Positions 53,738-62,157 are shown, counted from the first letter of the stretch. The stretch is 64,000 bases of DNA from Streptomyces sp. LHD-70 (GCF_031157275.1 NZ_JAVIFW010000006.1:310001-374000), one strand, 5' to 3'. Notes: generated by a model not told the origin, from the letters alone. Translations and numbers: made by a program.

Positions 53738-53793
53738 TTTAGACCCAGTCCAGCTCTGTCCGCAATTTGGACGAGATCGTCTCGCATTGCGAG
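53738..53793 (-). promoter_or_regulatory. Promoter and operator dyads of the sulfur operon
   Basis: On the minus strand TTGCGG (53760-53765) and TCTAAA (53738-53743) with a 16-base spacer form a likely promoter, the transcript starting near 53731. Just upstream of the -35 are CGAGATCGTCTCG (53772-53784) and CTCGCA-T-TGCGAG (53781-53793), two overlapping inverted repeats. They are probable binding sites of a sulfur regulator. Confidence 0.6.
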
Positions 53794-53836
53794 CGCTGTG
53801 GCCTGGGTCACTCGGCGGCCGTCGCGAGAGGTCGGG

Positions 53837-53877
53837 ACAGGACAGGACAAGACAAGACGGGACGGGGCGGGGCGGGA
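53837..53877. repeat. GACAG/GACGG microsatellite
   Basis: A run of five-base units (GACAG, then GACAA, GACGG, GGCGG) fills the end of the gap after the GNAT gene stop. Slippage-prone. No function is evident. Confidence 0.8.
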
Positions 53878-54441
53878 TCAGGCGCCCGGCCACGGCCCCG
53901 GCGTCTCGACCACCGGCTCCTCCTCGACCTTCGTGTCGAAGAGCCGGAAGCCGCGCCGCTGATAGTTGGCCATCGCGTGCTCGCCGTCCTTGCTGCAGGT
54001 GTGCAGCCAGACCCGCTTCGTCGCGGGCAGCCCCGGCCAGCGCTCGGCCAGGTCCCAGGCGCGGGCGGTCGCGTACGAGAGCAGGTGACCGCCGATGCGG
54101 CGGCCGCGGAAGGCCGGCACGAGACCGAAGTAGACGATCTCCACGGACCCCTCGTCCTGGGCCTGCAGCTCCACGTACCCGGCGGGCGTCCCCTTGTCGT
54201 ACGCGACCCAGGTCTCGGTGCCGGGGCGGTCGAGCTGCTCCCGCCACTGCGCGTAGGTGAGGGAGAGCCGGTCGGTCCAGCGGATGTCGCCGCCGACCGC
54301 GGTGTAGAGGAAGCGGCTGAACTCCGGTGACGGCACCTCGGCGCGCACGATGCGCACGTCGCCCTCCGCCGCGGCGGCCGCGGCGAGGTCGTCGGGGGAG
54401 GTCTGTTCCAGGGACCAGGTGGTCACGGTGATGGTGCTCAT
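53878..54441 (-). CDS. GNAT-family N-acetyltransferase
   Basis: A 187-residue GNAT protein. IVYFGLVPAFRGRRIGGHLL contains the acetyl-CoA-binding Arg/Gln-x-x-Gly-x-Gly-like loop (about 107-126), and the C-terminal VWLHTCSKDGEHAMANYQRRG has the typical Cys/Asn region of beta-6 and beta-7. The substrate is unknown. It starts with MSTITVTTWSLEQ. Divergent from the TetM-like gene, with dyads of CGAGACG type in between. Confidence 0.88.
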   Translation of the reverse strand: MSTITVTTWSLEQTSPDDLAAAAAAEGDVRIVRAEVPSPEFSRFLYTAVGGDIRWTDRLSLTYAQWREQLDRPGTETWVAYDKGTPAGYVELQAQDEGSVEIVYFGLVPAFRGRRIGGHLLSYATARAWDLAERWPGLPATKRVWLHTCSKDGEHAMANYQRRGFRLFDTKVEEEPVVETPGPWPGA

Positions 54442-54505
54442 GAGGTCAGGGAACCATGGGCGCGCGCGGCTGCCAACGGCCGACCTGTGTCGCGGACTGG
54501 TCCTC

Positions 54506-54535
54506 CGTCTCGTAGAACGAGACGATAGCGAGACG
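54506..54535. promoter_or_regulatory. CGTCTCG/CGAGACG dyad cluster
   Basis: CGTCTCG-TAGAA-CGAGACG (54506-54524) is a 7-5-7 perfect dyad, followed by a third CGAGACG half-site at 54529-54535. The half-sites equal those in the glycosyltransferase promoter spacer (36916-36932). It lies between the divergent acetyltransferase and TetM-like genes. Confidence 0.55.
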
Positions 54536-54634
54536 ATCGGGTTCGGCTAATTCGGTTGCCCGCCACCCCCATAAATCGTTGTACTTGCGGTACCGGCCGC
54601 CCGGATGCCCGGCCCCGATCCGAGGAGAGCAGCA

Positions 54635-54802
54635 ATGCGCGGAACGTTCATGTCCCACCCGAAGGGAATGCCCATCGACCCGAAGGACATGACGTTCTGT
54701 GCAAGAAGCGAAAGCGCCATCACCAGGGCAAGCCCAAGCCCCATCACCAGCACAAGCCCCAGCACACCGCACCCTGAATCTGGGAATCCTCGCGCATGTT
54801 GA
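54635..54802 (+). CDS. Short ORF ahead of the TetM-like gene (leader or frameshifted N-terminus)
   Basis: ATG 54635 has a perfect ribosome site (GAGGAGA 9 bases upstream). As sequenced the frame encodes 55 residues (MRGTFMSHPKGMPIDPKDMT...) and overlaps the TetM-like start. Third-position GC is high only for the first 21 codons; it then moves to another frame rich in Lys/His/Pro (CKKRKRHHQGKPKPHHQHKP) until TGA 54775, and then to the TetM frame. Adding one C near 54697 and one near 54774 would join all three in one frame. It may be a broken N-terminus, a leader peptide, or an assembly error. Confidence 0.45.
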   Translation: MRGTFMSHPKGMPIDPKDMTFCARSESAITRASPSPITSTSPSTPHPESGNPRAC

Positions 54803-56762
54803 CGCCGGAAAGACGAGCCTGACCGAAAGGCTCCTGCATTCCGCCGGGGTGATCGACGACATCGGCAGCGTGGACGACGGAAACACGCAGACCGATTCCC
54901 TCGCCCTCGAACGCCGGCGCGGCATCACGATCAAATCGGCCGTCGTCTCGTTCGCACTGGACGACGCCACCACCGTCAACCTCATCGACACCCCCGGCCA
55001 CCCCGATTTCATCGCCGAGGTGGAGCGGGTGCTCAGCGTGCTCGACGGGGCCGTGCTCGTGGTCTCCGCCGTCGAGGGCGTGCAGGCGCAGACGCGCATT
55101 CTGATGCGTACGCTGCGCCGCCTCCGTATCCCCGTCCTGATCTTCGTGAACAAGGTCGACCGCGGCGGCGCCCGGCCCGAGCGTGTGCTGCGCGAGATCG
55201 CCGCGAAGCTCACCCCCGCCGTCGTCCCCACCGGCACGGTCACGGCGCCCGGCACGCGCACCGCGACCGTCCACCCGTACGAGCCCACCGCCCCGGAATT
55301 CACCACGCGCCTCACCGAGACGCTCGCCGAGCACGACGACGAGATCCTCGCCGCGTACGTGGACGACGACGTGACGGCGCTGCCGCCCGTCCGGCTGCGC
55401 TCCGCGCTCCACGCACAGACCGCGCGGGCCCAGGCGCACCCGGTGTACTTCGGCTCGGCGATCACCGGAGCGGGCGTGGGGGCGCTCGTCGACGGCGTGC
55501 GCGAACTGCTGCCCGCCGCCACGGGGAGCCCGGACGGGCCGGTCTCCGGCACCGTCTTCAAGGTCGAACGCGGCCCGGCAGGCGAGAAGATCGGGTACGT
55601 ACGGCTCTTCTCCGGGACCGTACGCGTCCGTGACGTGATCACCTTTGGCAGTGCGGGCCGCACCGCCGAGGGCAAGGTCACCGGCATCGCGGTGTTCGAC
55701 CGCGGCACGGCCGAGCGGGCCGACGCGGTGACCGCGGGCCGGATCGGCAAGCTCCGGGGCCTCGGCGACCTCCGCATCGGCGACGCCGTCGGCGTACCGC
55801 CCGAGCGTGCGGCGGAGCAGCACTTCGCGCCGCCCACCCTGGAGACCGTCGTGGTCCCCGCAACTCCCGCCGACCGAGGCCCCCTCCACCTCGCCCTCAC
55901 CCAGCTCGCCGAACAGGACCCGCTGATCGGCCTGCGACAGGACGATGTGCGGGGCGAGGTGTCGGTGTCGCTGTACGGAGAGGTCCAGAAGGAAGTCGTC
56001 CAGGCCACGCTGGCCGAGCAGTTCGGGGTGGAGGTCACCTTCCGGGGGACGACGACGATCTGCGTCGAACGCCCCACCGGAACGGGCCACGCCTACGAAA
56101 AGGACCTCGAACCGTTTCTCGGAACGGTCGGCCTGCGCGTCGATCCGGCACCGATCGGTTCCGGAATCCGCTTCCGCCTGGAGGTCGAACTTGGTTCCAT
56201 GCCGTACGCGTTCTTCAAAGCGGTGGCGGAAACAGTCGAGGAAACCCTGAAAGAAGGCCTCTACGGCTGGCAGGTCGCCGACTGCACCGTCACCATGACG
56301 CATTCCGGATACTGGCCGCGGCAGAGCCATTCCCATGCCGTGTTCGACAAGAGCATGTCGAGCACGGCCCGCGATTTCCGCCACCTCACGCCGCTGGTCC
56401 TGATGAGCGCGCTGCAAGAGGCGGGCACCCGCGTCCACGAGCCGATGCACCGCTTCCGCATCGAGGCCCCCGACGACACTTCGGGCCCGCTTCTGACGGC
56501 ACTCGCCCGCCTCGGCGCCGTACCCCGCGACCAGCGGCAGGACGGTACGGAATGGACGGTCGAAGGCGATGTGCCGGCCGCCCACGTCCACGCCCTGGAA
56601 CAGCGACTGCCCGGACTGACCAGAGGAGAAGGCGTCCTGGAGACCTCCTTCTCGCACTACGCCCCGACCCGCACCACCCCACCCCCGACCCGCCCGCGCA
56701 CCGACCTCGACCCGCTCGACCGGAAGGAGTATCTGCTGCGGGTGGCCCGACGGGTGCGCTAA
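54699..56762 (+). CDS. TetM/OtrA-like ribosomal protection GTPase
   Basis: About 687 residues in the EF-G-like tetracycline resistance family. G1 AHVDAGKTSLTERLLHSAG, G2 GITIKSAVVSF, G3 DTPGH, and G4 NKVD are present. The EF-G domain III-V region includes GTVGLRVDPAPIGSGIRFRL and LVLMSALQEAGTRVHEPMHRF typical of TetM/OtrA. It would remove tetracycline from the ribosome. The true start is uncertain: GTG 54699 gives a Gln/Ala/Pro-rich extension with poor codon bias, because that stretch is coding in another frame. It overlaps the 3' end of the convergent GAF gene by 4 bases. Confidence 0.88.
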   Translation: MQEAKAPSPGQAQAPSPAQAPAHRTLNLGILAHVDAGKTSLTERLLHSAGVIDDIGSVDDGNTQTDSLALERRRGITIKSAVVSFALDDATTVNLIDTPGHPDFIAEVERVLSVLDGAVLVVSAVEGVQAQTRILMRTLRRLRIPVLIFVNKVDRGGARPERVLREIAAKLTPAVVPTGTVTAPGTRTATVHPYEPTAPEFTTRLTETLAEHDDEILAAYVDDDVTALPPVRLRSALHAQTARAQAHPVYFGSAITGAGVGALVDGVRELLPAATGSPDGPVSGTVFKVERGPAGEKIGYVRLFSGTVRVRDVITFGSAGRTAEGKVTGIAVFDRGTAERADAVTAGRIGKLRGLGDLRIGDAVGVPPERAAEQHFAPPTLETVVVPATPADRGPLHLALTQLAEQDPLIGLRQDDVRGEVSVSLYGEVQKEVVQATLAEQFGVEVTFRGTTTICVERPTGTGHAYEKDLEPFLGTVGLRVDPAPIGSGIRFRLEVELGSMPYAFFKAVAETVEETLKEGLYGWQVADCTVTMTHSGYWPRQSHSHAVFDKSMSSTARDFRHLTPLVLMSALQEAGTRVHEPMHRFRIEAPDDTSGPLLTALARLGAVPRDQRQDGTEWTVEGDVPAAHVHALEQRLPGLTRGEGVLETSFSHYAPTRTTPPPTRPRTDLDPLDRKEYLLRVARRVR

Positions 56763-58102
56763 CCGAGAGCCCCCGCACCCCCACGCCCCCGCGCGCCCGC
56801 TCCCCGCCCCCGCAGCACCGCCGGAGCCAGCGAGTGGGGGAGGAGGTCGGACGGGGAGTCGGGGAGGAGGAGCCTGAGGGACGTGGATTCGCGGAAGCGG
56901 TACGGGCGGTGGTCGATGAGCCCGGACAAGTAGCGCCGTACGCGGGAGAGTTCGGCCCGGACCGTGACGGCGCGGGCCGGGTCGCCGAAGAGGTCGGCGG
57001 CCAGGTCGGCGGCGGTCCGGCCGGAGGGATGGTGGGAGGCGAGGACGTAGAGGAGTTCCGCGTGCCGGGGGGAGAGGTCGTGGGTCCACGTGCCCGCGCC
57101 GCCGGCCACGGTGAGGGTGCTGTGGTGGGTGTGGGTGAGGTCGAGGGTGACCGTCGCACCGTCGGGCGGGCCGGGGGCGCTCGCGGCCGGGTCGAGGCGG
57201 AGCAGCCAGCCGCCGCCCGGCAGTTCCTCGACCGTGCACTCGCCGACCGAGGCCAGCCAAGTGCGGCCCGCCGTGCGGGACTTGGACGTGAGGGACTTCG
57301 GCAGCGGGATCCGGTCGACGTGCGGCATGCCCGTGACCGCGGCCGTCCAGCCGTTCTCGTCGACGACCAGGGCGCGGCCCGCCATCCGCGCAAGGAGCGG
57401 CATCGCCACCGACCGCATCCGCTCCAGGGACCGCAGATGCCGGTTGCGCAGCTCCGCCTCCGCGAGCCGTGTCACCGAGTGGACCAGGGCGAGCGTCGCC
57501 GGATGCATCGTGTCCACCGGGCCGCTCACGTCCACCACGCCGATCAACCGACCGTCGCGCGGGTCCGTCAGCGGGGACCCCGCGCACGTCCAGGAGTGAT
57601 GCGTACGGACGAAATGCTCGGCGGAGAAGACCTGCACCGGTCTGCGGACGACCAGCGGGGTGCCGACGCCGTTCGTGCCGACCGTGGACTCCCGCCAGTC
57701 CGCGCCCAGTTCAAAACCGTGGCCGTCCGCCTTGCGCAGCACCGAGGTGTGGCCCTCGCGCCACAGCACCCGGCCGTCGGCGTCGGCCACCACCATGATG
57801 TGCTGCGCGGCGTCCGCGAACGAGACGAGGCCCTCGCGGAGCACCGGCATGATCTCCCGCAGCGGGGACGTACGCCGGCGCTCCTCCAGGTCCTCCAGGG
57901 CGAGCAGCCCGGCCCGGAAATCGTGGTCCGGATCCACACCGCCGCGCAGCATCCGGTCCCACGACGCCTCGATCACGGGCCGTGGCTCGACCGGCGGTTC
58001 CTGCCCCGAGAGAGCGGCGTCGCGCACGCCCTTGAGCAGCCGGGCGGCGCGGACCGCGTCCATCGCCGCGAGCCGGACCAGGTCGATCGTCGAGTTCGTC
58101 AC
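56759..58102 (-). CDS. GAF-domain transcriptional regulator (AcoR-like, without AAA+ domain)
   Basis: A 447-residue regulator. The N-terminal GAF/sensor domain (about 40-250) has the family pattern VVADADGRVLWREGH, STVGTNGVGTPLVVRRPVQV and SWTCAGSPLTDPRDGRLIGV. The C-terminal half (about 335-420) shows TVTLDLTHTHHSTLTVAGGA and DLSPRHAELLYVLASHHPSG, a helix-turn-helix of the kind found in this streptomycete group. It lacks the sigma-54 AAA+ domain of AcoR. GTG 58102 follows GGGGAGG. It probably regulates aldehyde or alcohol metabolism; the target is unknown. Confidence 0.82.
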   Translation of the reverse strand: MTNSTIDLVRLAAMDAVRAARLLKGVRDAALSGQEPPVEPRPVIEASWDRMLRGGVDPDHDFRAGLLALEDLEERRRTSPLREIMPVLREGLVSFADAAQHIMVVADADGRVLWREGHTSVLRKADGHGFELGADWRESTVGTNGVGTPLVVRRPVQVFSAEHFVRTHHSWTCAGSPLTDPRDGRLIGVVDVSGPVDTMHPATLALVHSVTRLAEAELRNRHLRSLERMRSVAMPLLARMAGRALVVDENGWTAAVTGMPHVDRIPLPKSLTSKSRTAGRTWLASVGECTVEELPGGGWLLRLDPAASAPGPPDGATVTLDLTHTHHSTLTVAGGAGTWTHDLSPRHAELLYVLASHHPSGRTAADLAADLFGDPARAVTVRAELSRVRRYLSGLIDHRPYRFRESTSLRLLLPDSPSDLLPHSLAPAVLRGRGAGARGRGGAGALG

Positions 58103-58376
58103 CGGTGCCTCCCCGAAACCCCAGTGAAGGGGGTGCACCCCATGGTCCCGCCGGAGCGGACGGAATGCTCGCCGTTGGCGCGAGTCGATGCAACGGTCTG
58201 CAACCCTCGCCAACAAGCGAGCAGTTGACCGAAACTCTTCCCAACGCCGCTTCTGCGGCGTTCGCGCTCCTCTTTACGGGGCCAGAGGGCAGGAGTGGTG
58301 CCGTGTCGGCGCGGCATCACTCCTGCTCCTCTCTTACGTCGTCCTGCGGCCTTGACTTGTCCGCAAGCTCCCCCGG
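58103..58376. other. Promoter region of the GAF regulator
   Basis: The gap between two minus-strand genes has no ORF worth listing. It contains CTTGCTCGTTGG-like AT-poor text and a CCCTCGCCAACAAGCGAG stretch. A promoter for the regulator likely lies in the last 100 bases before 58102, not identifiable by eye. Confidence 0.35.
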
Positions 58377-60038
58377 CTACCGCTGGGACGTGCCCCCGGA
58401 CGGGCTGGATTGTGGCGCCGCCCGCTCGACCACCGCCCTCAGATTCAAGCTGTGCGGCAGCGTGCCGAACGCCGACCCCCAGTCGCCACCCAACCGCGAA
58501 GCGCAGAACGCGTCCGCGACGTCCGGTGGGGCGAAGCGGACCAGGAGGGAGCCCTGGAGGACCAGGGCCAGGCGTTCCACGACGCGGCGGGCGCGGGCCT
58601 CGATGCCGTGCAGGTCGGAGAGTTCGGTGAGCAGGTCCTTGATCGCGCCGTCGAGGCGGTGGTCCGCACCGCGGGAGCGGCCGACCTCGCGCAGGAACGC
58701 GTCGAGCGCGAGCGGTTCGCGCTGCAGGGCGCGCAGCGCGTCGAGGGCCTGGACGTTGCCCGCGCCCTCCCAGATCGAGTTGAGCGGCGACTCGCGCAGC
58801 AGGCGCGGCATGCCGGACTCCTCCACGTAACCATTGCCGCCCAGGCACTCCGACGCCTCGACCGCGACCGGCGTGCACCGCTTCGTCACCCAGTACTTCG
58901 CCGCCGGAAGCGCGAGCCGCAGGAACGCCCGCTCCTGGTCGCCCCCGTCGTCGTACGCCGCCGCGAGCCGCAGCGAAAGGGTCGTCGCCGCCTCCGACTC
59001 CAGGGCCAGGTCCGCGAGGACGTTCCGCATCAGCGGCTTGTCGATCAGCGGGCCGCCGAACGCACTGCGGTACGTGGTGTGGTGCACCGCCTGCGCGACG
59101 GCCTGCCGCATGAGTGCCGCCGAGCCGAGCACGCAGTCCAGGCGGGTCGCCGCGACCATCTCGATGATGGTCCGCACCCCGCGCCCCTCCTCGCCGACCC
59201 GGCGCGCCCACGTCCCGTCGAACTCGACCTCCGCGGAGGCGTTCGAGCGGTTGCCCAGCTTGTCCTTGAGCCGCTGGATGGCGAACGCGTTGCGGGTGCC
59301 GTCGTCCAGGACGCGCGGCACGAGGAAGCAGGTCAGACCGTCCGGGGCCTGCGCGAGGACCAGGAAGCCGTCCGACATCGGCGCGGAGCAGAACCACTTG
59401 TGGCCGCGCAGCACATACGCGTCCGGCTCCGACAAGGGCTCCGCGGACGTCGTGTTGGCCCGTACGTCGCTGCCGCCCTGCTTCTCCGTCATGCCCATCC
59501 CGAGGAGCACCCCGGTCTTCTGCGCGGCGGGCCTGAGCCCCGGCTCGTACACCGTGGACGTCAGCTTCGGCTCCCACACGGCCGCCAGCGAAGGCTCGGT
59601 GCGCAGTGCGGGGACCGCCGCGTGCGTCATCGACACCGGGCAGCCGTGCCCCGCTTCCGCCTGCGTCCACACCAGGAACCCGGCGGCCCGGCGCACATGG
59701 CCGCCCGGCCGGGTCCACGCCGAGGTGAGGCCCGCGGACACGGCCCGGTCGAGGAGCCGGTGCCAGGCCGGGTGGAAGTCGACCTCGTCGATGCGGTGGC
59801 CGTAGCGGTCGTGCGTACGCAGCTTCGGCGGGTTCTCGTCGGCGCGGGCGCCCCACTCCTGGACCTCGGCCGATCCGGCGGCGGCGCCGAGCGCGCCGAG
59901 CTCCGCGCGTGCGCCGTCGAGGAGTTCCGGGTCGAGGTGCCGCTCGACCGCCTCGGTGAGGGCGCGGTCGGAGGTGAAGACGTCGTATCCCACCAGGGGT
60001 GGGGCCTGGTTGGTCACGGTGTGGGTGCTTGCTGCCAT
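58377..60038 (-). CDS. AidB-like acyl-CoA dehydrogenase
   Basis: A 553-residue acyl-CoA dehydrogenase-fold flavoprotein of the AidB type, longer than ordinary acyl-CoA dehydrogenases (about 380). The FAD-binding MGMTEKQGGSDVRANTTSAE (about residues 180-199), HKWFCSAPMSDGFLVLAQAP, LGGNGYVEESGMPRLLRESP and SIWEGAGNVQALDALRAL are hallmarks. AidB limits alkylation damage in E. coli, but the physiological reaction is unsettled. The ATG at 60038 has no ribosome site, so the mRNA is probably leaderless. Confidence 0.92.
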   Translation of the reverse strand: MAASTHTVTNQAPPLVGYDVFTSDRALTEAVERHLDPELLDGARAELGALGAAAGSAEVQEWGARADENPPKLRTHDRYGHRIDEVDFHPAWHRLLDRAVSAGLTSAWTRPGGHVRRAAGFLVWTQAEAGHGCPVSMTHAAVPALRTEPSLAAVWEPKLTSTVYEPGLRPAAQKTGVLLGMGMTEKQGGSDVRANTTSAEPLSEPDAYVLRGHKWFCSAPMSDGFLVLAQAPDGLTCFLVPRVLDDGTRNAFAIQRLKDKLGNRSNASAEVEFDGTWARRVGEEGRGVRTIIEMVAATRLDCVLGSAALMRQAVAQAVHHTTYRSAFGGPLIDKPLMRNVLADLALESEAATTLSLRLAAAYDDGGDQERAFLRLALPAAKYWVTKRCTPVAVEASECLGGNGYVEESGMPRLLRESPLNSIWEGAGNVQALDALRALQREPLALDAFLREVGRSRGADHRLDGAIKDLLTELSDLHGIEARARRVVERLALVLQGSLLVRFAPPDVADAFCASRLGGDWGSAFGTLPHSLNLRAVVERAAPQSSPSGGTSQR

Positions 60039-60055
60039 GCGGATACGGTAAGGAG

Positions 60056-61225
60056 GTGCACCAGGCAAACGAAACACCTGAGCAGGGCTCAGGACGGCTC
60101 CACCGCGCTCGGGTCCTCTACCGGAACATGTCGAAGCGCAAAACCGCCTGGCTGCTGCTGAAGGACACCGTCGACTCCTGCGTCGAGTACCGCATCCTCG
60201 GCCTCGCCGCCGAAGCAGCGTTCTTCACGCTCCTCTCCGTACCGCCGCTGCTGCTCAGCCTCATCGGACTCCTCGGGTACGTCGATACCTGGACCGGCGC
60301 CGACACCATCCAGTCGGTGCGCGAGAACATCCTGGAGGCCTCGCGGACCGTGCTCTCCGACCAGGGCGTCACGGAGATCGCACAGCCGATCCTCGACGAC
60401 GTGATGAAGGGCGGCAGACCCGACGTCATCTCCATCGGCTTCGGGCTGTCCCTGTGGTCGGGCTCGCGGGCGGTGACGGTCTTCATCGACACGATCACCG
60501 TGATGTACGGGCTCGACGGGGTGCGCGGCATCGTCAAGACCCGGCTGCTCGCGTTCCTGCTGTTCTTGGTGGCGCTGCTGATCGGCTCGGTGGCGCTGCC
60601 GCTGATGGTGGCGGGGCCGGATGCCGTGATCAACCTGTTCTCGTGGTCCGAGAGCCTGGTGCGGTTCCTGTACTGGCCCGTGGTGATCGTGCTGAGCATC
60701 ATCTTCCTGACGACGCTGTACCACGTGTCCGTGCCCGTGCGGTCGCCGTGGGTGGAGGACGTGCCCGGTGCGCTGGTGGCGCTCGGGATGTGGGTGCTCG
60801 GCAGCTTCCTGCTGCGGATCTACCTCAGCAACACCGTCGAGGGGCCGAGCGGACGACCCACGATCTACGGTTCGCTGGCCGCGCCGATCGCCGTGCTGCT
60901 GTGGATCGGCGTCGGCGCGTTCGCGGTGCTCGTGGGGGCCGCGGTGAACGCCGCGATCGACCGGGTGTGGCCGTCCGTCGCCACGGCGGCCGCGCGGGCC
61001 GCGAACGAGCGGGTACGGGAGCAGCGTGCCGCCGAGGTCGTCGCGCGGGCCAAGGCGGCGCGCGCCGCGCAGGAGGACCCGGACAACCCCGAGATGCCCT
61101 CGGAGTTCCCCGAGCGCTGGGCCCAGTTCCTCCCCCCGGAGGACGTCACGGGCCGCCTGCGCACCCACCACCACCGCAAGAACGGCGAGCCGGGCCCCCC
61201 GGAGAACCGCCCGCCGCGCGACTGA
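60056..61225 (+). CDS. YihY/BrkB-family membrane protein
   Basis: A 389-residue YihY (formerly ribonuclease BN-like) membrane protein. Six or seven helices: the first helix LAAEAAFFTLLSVPPLLLSL, then FIDTITVMYG, AFLLFLVALLIGSVALPLMV, and YGSLAAPIAVLLWIGVGAFA. The C-terminus is a charged cytoplasmic tail (about 320-389). GTG 60056 gives the N-terminus VHQANETPEQ that I remember from Streptomyces homologues; the closer ATG (60128) is not excluded. The gene is divergent from acyl-CoA dehydrogenase with 17 bases between starts, so leaderless transcripts are likely both ways. Confidence 0.9.
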   Translation: MHQANETPEQGSGRLHRARVLYRNMSKRKTAWLLLKDTVDSCVEYRILGLAAEAAFFTLLSVPPLLLSLIGLLGYVDTWTGADTIQSVRENILEASRTVLSDQGVTEIAQPILDDVMKGGRPDVISIGFGLSLWSGSRAVTVFIDTITVMYGLDGVRGIVKTRLLAFLLFLVALLIGSVALPLMVAGPDAVINLFSWSESLVRFLYWPVVIVLSIIFLTTLYHVSVPVRSPWVEDVPGALVALGMWVLGSFLLRIYLSNTVEGPSGRPTIYGSLAAPIAVLLWIGVGAFAVLVGAAVNAAIDRVWPSVATAAARAANERVREQRAAEVVARAKAARAAQEDPDNPEMPSEFPERWAQFLPPEDVTGRLRTHHHRKNGEPGPPENRPPRD

Positions 61226-61234
61226 TCCGGTGCG

Positions 61235-61251
61235 CCGGCGTTCTTCGCCGG
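61235..61251. terminator. Small hairpin after YihY
   Basis: CCGGCG-TTCTT-CGCCGG (6-bp stem) 10 bases after the stop codon. Probably a weak terminator on the plus strand. Confidence 0.5.
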
Positions 61252-61259
61252 AGGGGCTC

Positions 61260-61309
61260 AATTTGGCCCCCATAGGGGCGCGGGGAACTGCGCGACCAGC
61301 CACGACGGC
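61260..61309. repeat. Streptomyces intergenic repeat element
   Basis: The text GGCCCCCATAGGGGCGCGGG followed by GAACTGCGCGACCAGCCACG matches an element I recall seeing scattered between genes in many Streptomyces genomes. CCCCATAGGGG and GCGC-GGGGAACT-GCGC can each form small hairpins. It lies between convergent genes, its usual position. Confidence 0.7.
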
Positions 61310-61375
61310 GGGTCAGCCGATAGACAGCGCCGCAGGCTTTCGGGAAGGGGCGGGGAGGGGATGAAGACCCGGGAG

Positions 61376-62152
61376 TCAGCCCCGCGCCACCGGAACCACC
61401 ACCGGCGACCCGTCCCCCGGGGCCCGCAGGATGTCCGCGTCGATGCCGTACAACTCCTTGACCAGGGACGCGTCGACGACCTCGCGGGAGGGGCCGTGGG
61501 CGATCACCTTGCCCGCGTTCATCGCGACGATCGTGTCGGCGTAGCGTGCCGCGCTCGCCAGGTCGTGCAGGACCATCACCACCGTGCGGCCCGCGGCGGC
61601 GACCTCGCGGACTAGTTCCAGGACCTCCACGGCGTGGCCGAGGTCGAGGGCGCTGGTCGGCTCGTCGAGCAGTACGATCGGTGTCTCCTGTGCGAGGACC
61701 ATCGCGAGCCAGCAGCGCTGTCGTTGACCGCCGGACAGCTGGTCGAGGCGGCGCTCGGCGAGCTCGGTGGTGCCGGTGGCGTCGAGGGCCCCGCGCACCG
61801 CCCGCTCGTCCTCGCGGGACCACTGGCGGAACAGGCCCTGGTGCGGGTGGCGGCCGTAGCGGACCAGGCCCGCGACGGTCACGGCCTCCGGGGCCTGCGG
61901 CGACTGCGGGAGGAGCGCGATGCGATGGGCGGCGGCGCGCTGGCGCAGCTGCCAGACGTCGGCGTCCCCGGCGCGCACGCTGCCCGAACTCGGCCTGTGC
62001 AGGCGGGCCATGGCGCGAAGGAGAGTCGACTTGCCGCAGCCGTTGGGGCCGACGATCGCCACGACCTGCCCCGCGGGCACCGACAGGTCGACGCCGCGTA
62101 CGGCGGTGTGGCCCGGGTAGCCCGCGGTGAGGGCCTCTACGGCGAGATGCAT
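61376..62152 (-). CDS. Iron-siderophore ABC transporter ATPase (FepC/FecE-like)
   Basis: A 258-residue ABC ATPase of the FecE type. Walker A GPNGCGKSTLLRAMARL (about 34-50), Q-loop LLPQSPQAPEAVTV, LSGGQRQRCWLAMVLAQ signature and Walker B VLLDEPTSALDLGH; H-loop MVLHDLASAARYADTIVAM. Works with the two permeases next to it in ferric-siderophore uptake. ATG 62152 is 5 bases after the permease stop. The binding protein is not in the window and probably lies beyond its right end. Confidence 0.93.
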   Translation of the reverse strand: MHLAVEALTAGYPGHTAVRGVDLSVPAGQVVAIVGPNGCGKSTLLRAMARLHRPSSGSVRAGDADVWQLRQRAAAHRIALLPQSPQAPEAVTVAGLVRYGRHPHQGLFRQWSREDERAVRGALDATGTTELAERRLDQLSGGQRQRCWLAMVLAQETPIVLLDEPTSALDLGHAVEVLELVREVAAAGRTVVMVLHDLASAARYADTIVAMNAGKVIAHGPSREVVDASLVKELYGIDADILRAPGDGSPVVVPVARG

Positions 62153-62157
62153 GAAGG

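Noticed and set aside
54744..57587. Open frame of 947 codons on the minus strand
   Set aside because: Antisense to the TetM-like gene and crossing the GAF gene in another frame; no domain is recognisable.
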